From: Archegozetes longisetosus
Lineage: Eukaryota > Arthropoda > Arachnida > Sarcoptiformes > Trhypochthoniidae
Length of the DNA: 64,000 nt
Assembly: GCA_018873245.2 (NCBI GenBank)
Contig: JAEMBT020000005.1
Coordinates: 4,140,001-4,204,000 of the forward strand
Reading direction: 5' to 3'
Shown here: positions 59,400 to 64,000 of the stretch, piece by piece
Layout of the letters: every line of letters starts with the position of its first letter
Numbering within the stretch: position 1 is the stretch's first letter
Position numbers and translations under genes: made by a program
Notes under the pieces: generated by a model
What the model was told of the DNA's origin: nothing
Seen by the model: the letters and a program-made list of their open reading frames with translations, nothing else
The model's database searches: none

Positions 59400-60908
59400 T
59401 GTCAATTGAATTTGATGTTTAATATGTTGAAAATATATTGAGAAAATTGACAACTTAGCTAATGTGTGATAAACTTGTGTAGTATTATAACACTTCTATA
59501 AACCTGACCAGACAACACCTCAACTTAAACAGTAATAATGAGATGGTAATTGTTTGAGACACCATTCAAATATGTAATATTATAGTAAAATAACAGAATT
59601 ATGTTAATTATAGCAACCCTAATAGATATACTTATGTGAACTGAAGCATTAAATGTAAACCAACAACTTAAAATAAATGTAATTTAGTAGTAAATATAAC
59701 CTGGAATAACTAAAATAGTCATCTGTAAATTATCACAAATGTAATTGTTCTATTATTTGCTAACTGTAATTATGGATAATAAACTAGAAGGATGATAGTG
59801 ATTTTACCTTTAAGTTGATCGATGTAATCAATAGAAAGCCTTACGACATATTGAAGCAATATTTTGTTTTCGCAATATACACTCACTATATATACTTATA
59901 ATATGTACTTATTTTATGTACTCGTAATACGAATAAATATATACTCACTCCTCAACTCAATAACAACACCTTCAATTTTGTTTTTCCTAACTTTGCTCAA
60001 TAAAATATCGCGCACGTACTCAACGGAAATACGTTGTAAATACCTATAATTAAGACATATATTGCGCGACTACTCAGGTATTATCGTTTCTTATCGAAGA
60101 TTTATCGCATATTACAAATAAAGTTTTGATAAGTTATAAATAGAATTGAAGTAACGACTTAACCAACTTAATATAAACTTTTTCTTATAATAAACAAAAG
60201 CTACAAAATTGATTGCAAAAACACTTATAGACTATATTTTTAATAATAAACAACAGCTATGAGTCATTGTAACAGCTCTTATATGATACTAAGATTGCTA
60301 ACTCATTAATAAATAGTTAATTTCAAATATTGACTTAATAATATTCACAAAAACCGTTAACTGACTGAATCAAGTGCAGATTATAATACTTTAATCTAAC
60401 TTTTCATATTCTTTATTGGACTTTAGTTTGGTTTGATAATCAATTAAAACTTGTTATATATTTAGAAATGATCTTTAATTTTATTCTCTTCAACTACCAC
60501 GAGAACTTATTAGTTTTCAAGTGCACGAGCCTGTGCTAAATCAATACATTCCAATGGCAGAGATTTTCTATAAATTCCATTATTATATCATGGAATAAAA
60601 CAAAAGTTTAGAAATTTTCCAAATTTCATTGACTTTATGAAGCCTTGGCTTTAGCCTCAACACGAGTCCAATCAAACCAAGTGATCTACATTGACATTGA
60701 ATAAGCTTTCAACTAATTAGTCAAAAATTTCAACACTTTAGAGACATTGAGTTAAAATAAATTTTATTCAAATTCTGTTGTTCTTTAGAGAGACTCAATA
60801 ATAGAATTTGCAATTAATATAAGCATAATGTGCGCTAATAAAACTTATTAGTCATAAAATACATAAGTTAGTTATTTAAGGTATGATTAGAATTAAGCTT
60901 AAGATAAT
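59400..60908. other. intergenic, no gene seen
   Basis: The FRMD8 promoter lies at the left edge and the CNIH4 3' region at the right. The middle is AT-rich with only composition-driven open frames. Confidence 0.5.
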
Positions 60909-61823
60909 CTATTGACTTGTGAGCAGAGCGATGATCATTGAGTATAAGTATATAAAAAAGTGAATTAAATGAAATGCCAATCGAACCAAGGAGTACTTCA
61001 TGTGTTGCTTTAAATTTCCCCTATTGTGAATTTCAGTTGGGTCGTAAAAGCCCAAGTTGCCTCTCGGTATTGAGTAATATCTGAAAATCAATTTTAGTTA
61101 TTCATTTAGTTATTGGCTATTTTATGTTATTTCATAGTGATAGCAACCGTAACTCACTTATAAATTATCCATGAAAGCATTGGAACGTTTAATAAAAATA
61201 TAAACCAATGATTCGTGAATAACAGTAGTATCACTAATATGCCATAAGATATTACTTCTGGGATCACCCACTGCCATCACAACATATTCAATTATTTTTC
61301 AAATTAATGCAAAATTTTAAACAATTTTTGTCGTTTGTTAATACCAAATTTGCGAATCAACCATTTGCCGAATCAATACAAAAATTAGAAATAGTTTAAT
61401 CATTATTAGAATCAATACAAATGTGCGAGACAATTAGTCATTAGTCAAATAAATGGCAAATAGCAAATAAATCATTGTTAAAGTGGGCAGAGAAACAATT
61501 AGATCATTAGTAAAACGAATATAAATGACAAATAAGTAAATGAGTAGTAAAACGAATAGAGAATGAATGAAATAATTAAAAATGTATATTAACCTTATTT
61601 AACTTATTGCAGCACTGTTGAGCATTAAGATAATCACACTCAAGATCACTTAACGTTATGACCTATAAATTGGAAAAAAATGAAAATAAATTCAATTAAA
61701 CATAAATTAGTTGATTGAGTGTATATATTATGAATTGAAATATATTACAATGTAAACTGTTAGGAAAAGTAGAGCTCCTGTATCAAAAAGAGCGAATAAG
61801 AATAAGGTAGAATCTGTTGTCAT
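60909..61823 (-). CDS. CNIH4: cornichon family AMPA receptor/cargo export protein, CNIH4-like
   Basis: Reads right to left with exons 61823-61749, 61662-61594, 61270-61158 and 61080-60909, 142 aa (human CNIH4 is 139). Cornichons are ER membrane cargo receptors that load proteins into COPII vesicles. CNIH4 exports GPCRs and growth-factor precursors. Exon 1 gives the first membrane segment, exon 2 [20 protein letters not shown], exon 3 [18 protein letters not shown] and [10 protein letters not shown], exon 4 the CNIH4 signature [18 protein letters not shown] and [22 protein letters not shown] separates it from CNIH1-3. The frame is continuous across all joins. It starts head to head with ATP6V1D, 347 bp away. 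Confidence 0.94.
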
Positions 61824-62170
61824 CTTCTCATTAATTATTTTAATAAATCAACTCTTATTATTGTTTATAATTTATATTTTATTATTATCTATTATTAATT
61901 TGTTTCTTTAGATGTCATTCACATTGAGTATTGAACGTTTAATTATTTGAGCGCTTAAGAGAATTGAATTATGAGTGTTAGTATACGTTTGTCATTTGTA
62001 AACTAGAAGGCACTTGCTGTCATTTACCACAAAGTGGGAGTTATTTTGTTTATCTACTTCACTCTTCTTATCTTTTCTCTTCCATTAAGTGTCCATTAGT
62101 TCGATCTTTACCAATTTACTCGACAATTTATTAAAGTATTTTTTGGATATCGGTTTAAGTTAATTGGAAA
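61824..62170. promoter_or_regulatory. divergent promoter region of CNIH4 and ATP6V1D
   Basis: A 347-bp gap between two start codons facing away from each other. No CACGTG or other strong site was seen. Its role as a shared promoter is inferred from arrangement alone. Confidence 0.4.
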
Positions 62171-63210
62171 ATGAGTGGAAAGGATAGAATCAATATATTT
62201 CCATCAAGAATGTAATCAAAATATTACTTATTCTCATCTATTTATTCAATAACTGATTGTACCTAAAATGTTGATTTATTAATTGATTAATATTTAAATG
62301 TGTTTAAAAGGGCTCAGACTCTGATGAAGGGAAGACTAAAGGGTGCACAAAAGGGCCACTCTTTGCTTAAGAAAAAGGCAGATGCCTTGCAGTTGAGGTT
62401 CAGACAAATACTTAAGAAAATTGTTGAGGTATTCGCTCGATTGTCAAATTTCGATTCAATTATTATTAATTGATTTACTATCTAATGAAAGACCAAGTCG
62501 TTGATGGGCGAAGTCATGAAAGAAGCTTCATTTAGTTTGGCAGAAGCTAAGTTCACAGTCGGTAGTGATTTCAATGCTATTGTCCTCCAAAATGTCACCA
62601 AAGCACAGATTAAGGTCTCATTACTTTTGTTGTCATTCGTCTCGATTAGAACTGGTTTAATATTTGTGTCAAATTTCAGGTTAAATGCAAGAAAGACAAC
62701 GTGGCTGGAGTTACGCTACCGGTGTTTGAGTGCTATCAAGACGGAAGTGATGTACATGAATTTGCTGGTTTGGCCAGAGGTGGTCAACAGTTGGCGAAGC
62801 TGAAGAAAAACTATGCACGAGCTGTTCAGCTATTGGTCGATTTGGCTTCACTTCAAACTAGCTTTATAACATTGGATGAAGTGATTAAGGTTAGCACTTG
62901 TTTATTAAAATACAAATATTAGTACTCATACCAAACCAATCTTTTTGACAATTAGGTGACTAATCGTAGAGTTAACGCTCTCGAACATGTCGTTATCCCT
63001 AAAATCGAACGAACGTTAGCTTATATTACATCAGAACTCGATGAAAGAGAAAGAGAAGAATTTTATAGATTGAAAAAAATTCAGGAAAAGAAAAAGAAGA
63101 TAAGAGAAGCTTCAGAAAAGCTAAAACAGGCCCGGAAAGCAAAAGGAATCGATGTTGAAACCGGACCCAATCTGTTGGAGGACCAGCATGACGAAGACTT
63201 ACTGTTCTAA
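62171..63210 (+). CDS. ATP6V1D: V-type proton ATPase subunit D
   Basis: Five exons, 62171-62211, 62311-62428, 62492-62614, 62680-62889 and 62956-63210, encode 248 aa (human 247). Subunit D is the central rotor stalk of the V1 sector, coupling ATP hydrolysis to proton pumping in endosomes, lysosomes and vesicles. The protein opens [20 protein letters not shown] and continues [18 protein letters not shown], the strongest family signature. The C-terminus has [18 protein letters not shown] and a long charged helix. Two acceptors are AAAG (before 62311 and 62492), forced by phase and conservation. Confidence 0.97.
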
Positions 63211-64000
63211 GCCTCAAATTATGGTTATCATCAAGCCATAATTTGTTGATGACATATTTATTCCAGAAATACGGTCTTTGTTATTAGTTTTAAACTTTTA
63301 CTTCAAGATTCCATTCAAATGTGGATTTAGGATAAAAATGTTTGCTCTAACTGTCGATTATATGCAATCAAGAGAAATTGATTCAATAATCGCATTTATT
63401 GCAGAATAGATTTATTTTTAATTTTGAAATCTTTTTCATGTGATATACTGTAGCAATTGTTCAATGGGAAGCTTTAAATTTTATTCAGATTTGTTAATTG
63501 AGTATTGTTTCATTGAATTTAATATTCAGTGCACATCATATCTGTGCATAATATCATTTAATCCATAATGAATTTCTAATTATAAAGACTTAACTCAATA
63601 AATATTAGTTATGAATTAGAATATCAACAGATTAAAATTTATCAATTGTTTTATCACTTAACATTTGCCTAAACAATAATCGGTAATTTTTAATGTGATT
63701 AAATGGACAAAATTTATTTAAATTGAGAAATTACAAACTTTCAATTTATATAATAGACAGATTAGAAAACAAATCATTTACGAACCATCTTAAAGTTATT
63801 ATTTGGATTTAAAATACTTTTACCAATTGAATTCAAATCACCGTTGAGTCAATGGTGGAAATGAAATTCATCTATCATCCAAATCTGAAAAAATTAGTTC
63901 GTAATATTGTGAGGTAAACATTTGAGAAATATTCAAAAAGTTATGCGAGCGTCGACTAATAAGAAATTTAGCAACAGTATAACATTATATCAAGAAATTT
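63211..64000. other. 3' flank of ATP6V1D, no gene seen
   Basis: AT-rich sequence to the window end. No supported coding frame was seen. An exon of a following gene near 63840-64000 cannot be excluded. Confidence 0.45.

Noticed and set aside
1-64000. tRNA, rRNA, CRISPR and retroelement proteins
   Set aside because: I looked for tRNA B-box words, spaced identical repeats and polymerase motifs by eye and found none that held up. A tRNAscan-SE and repeat-library search would be decisive.

Overview
The window is a stretch of AT-rich eukaryotic nuclear DNA. Genes are split by short GT-AG introns, coding exons stand out as islands of higher GC, and microsatellites are common. The gene set is metazoan: a Cys/His/Asp transglutaminase, 3-hydroxyanthranilate dioxygenase, a TIS11/tristetraprolin-type zinc-finger protein with poly-Asn tracts, FAM177, mitochondrial IF3, TFIIIA, COG2, SAYSD1, p31comet, FRMD8, cornichon-4 and V-ATPase subunit D. 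An acylated N-terminus on the transglutaminase, a degenerate TTAGG-like tract and arthropod-style small membrane proteins suggest an arthropod. A chelicerate such as a mite is my best guess, but the species cannot be fixed from sequence alone.

Layout. 0.8-5.5 kb (+): a complete 14-exon transglutaminase, with a small inverted-repeat element in intron 5. 7.5-8.1 kb: a non-coding element with terminal inverted repeats. 8.7-10.0 kb (-): two tandem genes for related small single-pass membrane proteins. 10.7-12.6 kb (-): unresolved coding-like segments. 13.8-16.1 kb (+): six-exon 3-hydroxyanthranilate 3,4-dioxygenase. 16-26.5 kb: no gene I can name, but several GC-rich islands that may be exons. 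26.8-29.5 kb (+): the two-exon TIS11 gene. Its intron ends in a 10-copy, 26-bp minisatellite whose last copy supplies the 3' splice site. A perfect cAMP-response element lies about 200 bp upstream. 29.5-49.4 kb: a gene-poor block with many simple and tandem repeats.

49.4-63.2 kb: a compact housekeeping cluster. The genes run FAM177 (-), MTIF3 (+), TFIIIA (-), COG2 (+), SAYSD1 (-), MAD2L1BP (+), FRMD8 (-), CNIH4 (-), ATP6V1D (+). Starts are paired head to head (about 250, 640, 380 and 350 bp apart) and most ends are tail to tail, so shared bidirectional promoters are likely. Several of the products serve the secretory and endomembrane system: COG2 (Golgi tethering), SAYSD1 (ER translocon quality control), FRMD8 (iRhom/ADAM17 trafficking), CNIH4 (ER export) and ATP6V1D (proton pump).

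Exon structures were worked out by hand from reading frame, splice phase and family similarity. Every multi-exon model named above keeps an open frame from ATG to stop. No tRNA, rRNA, CRISPR or recognisable retroelement protein was seen.
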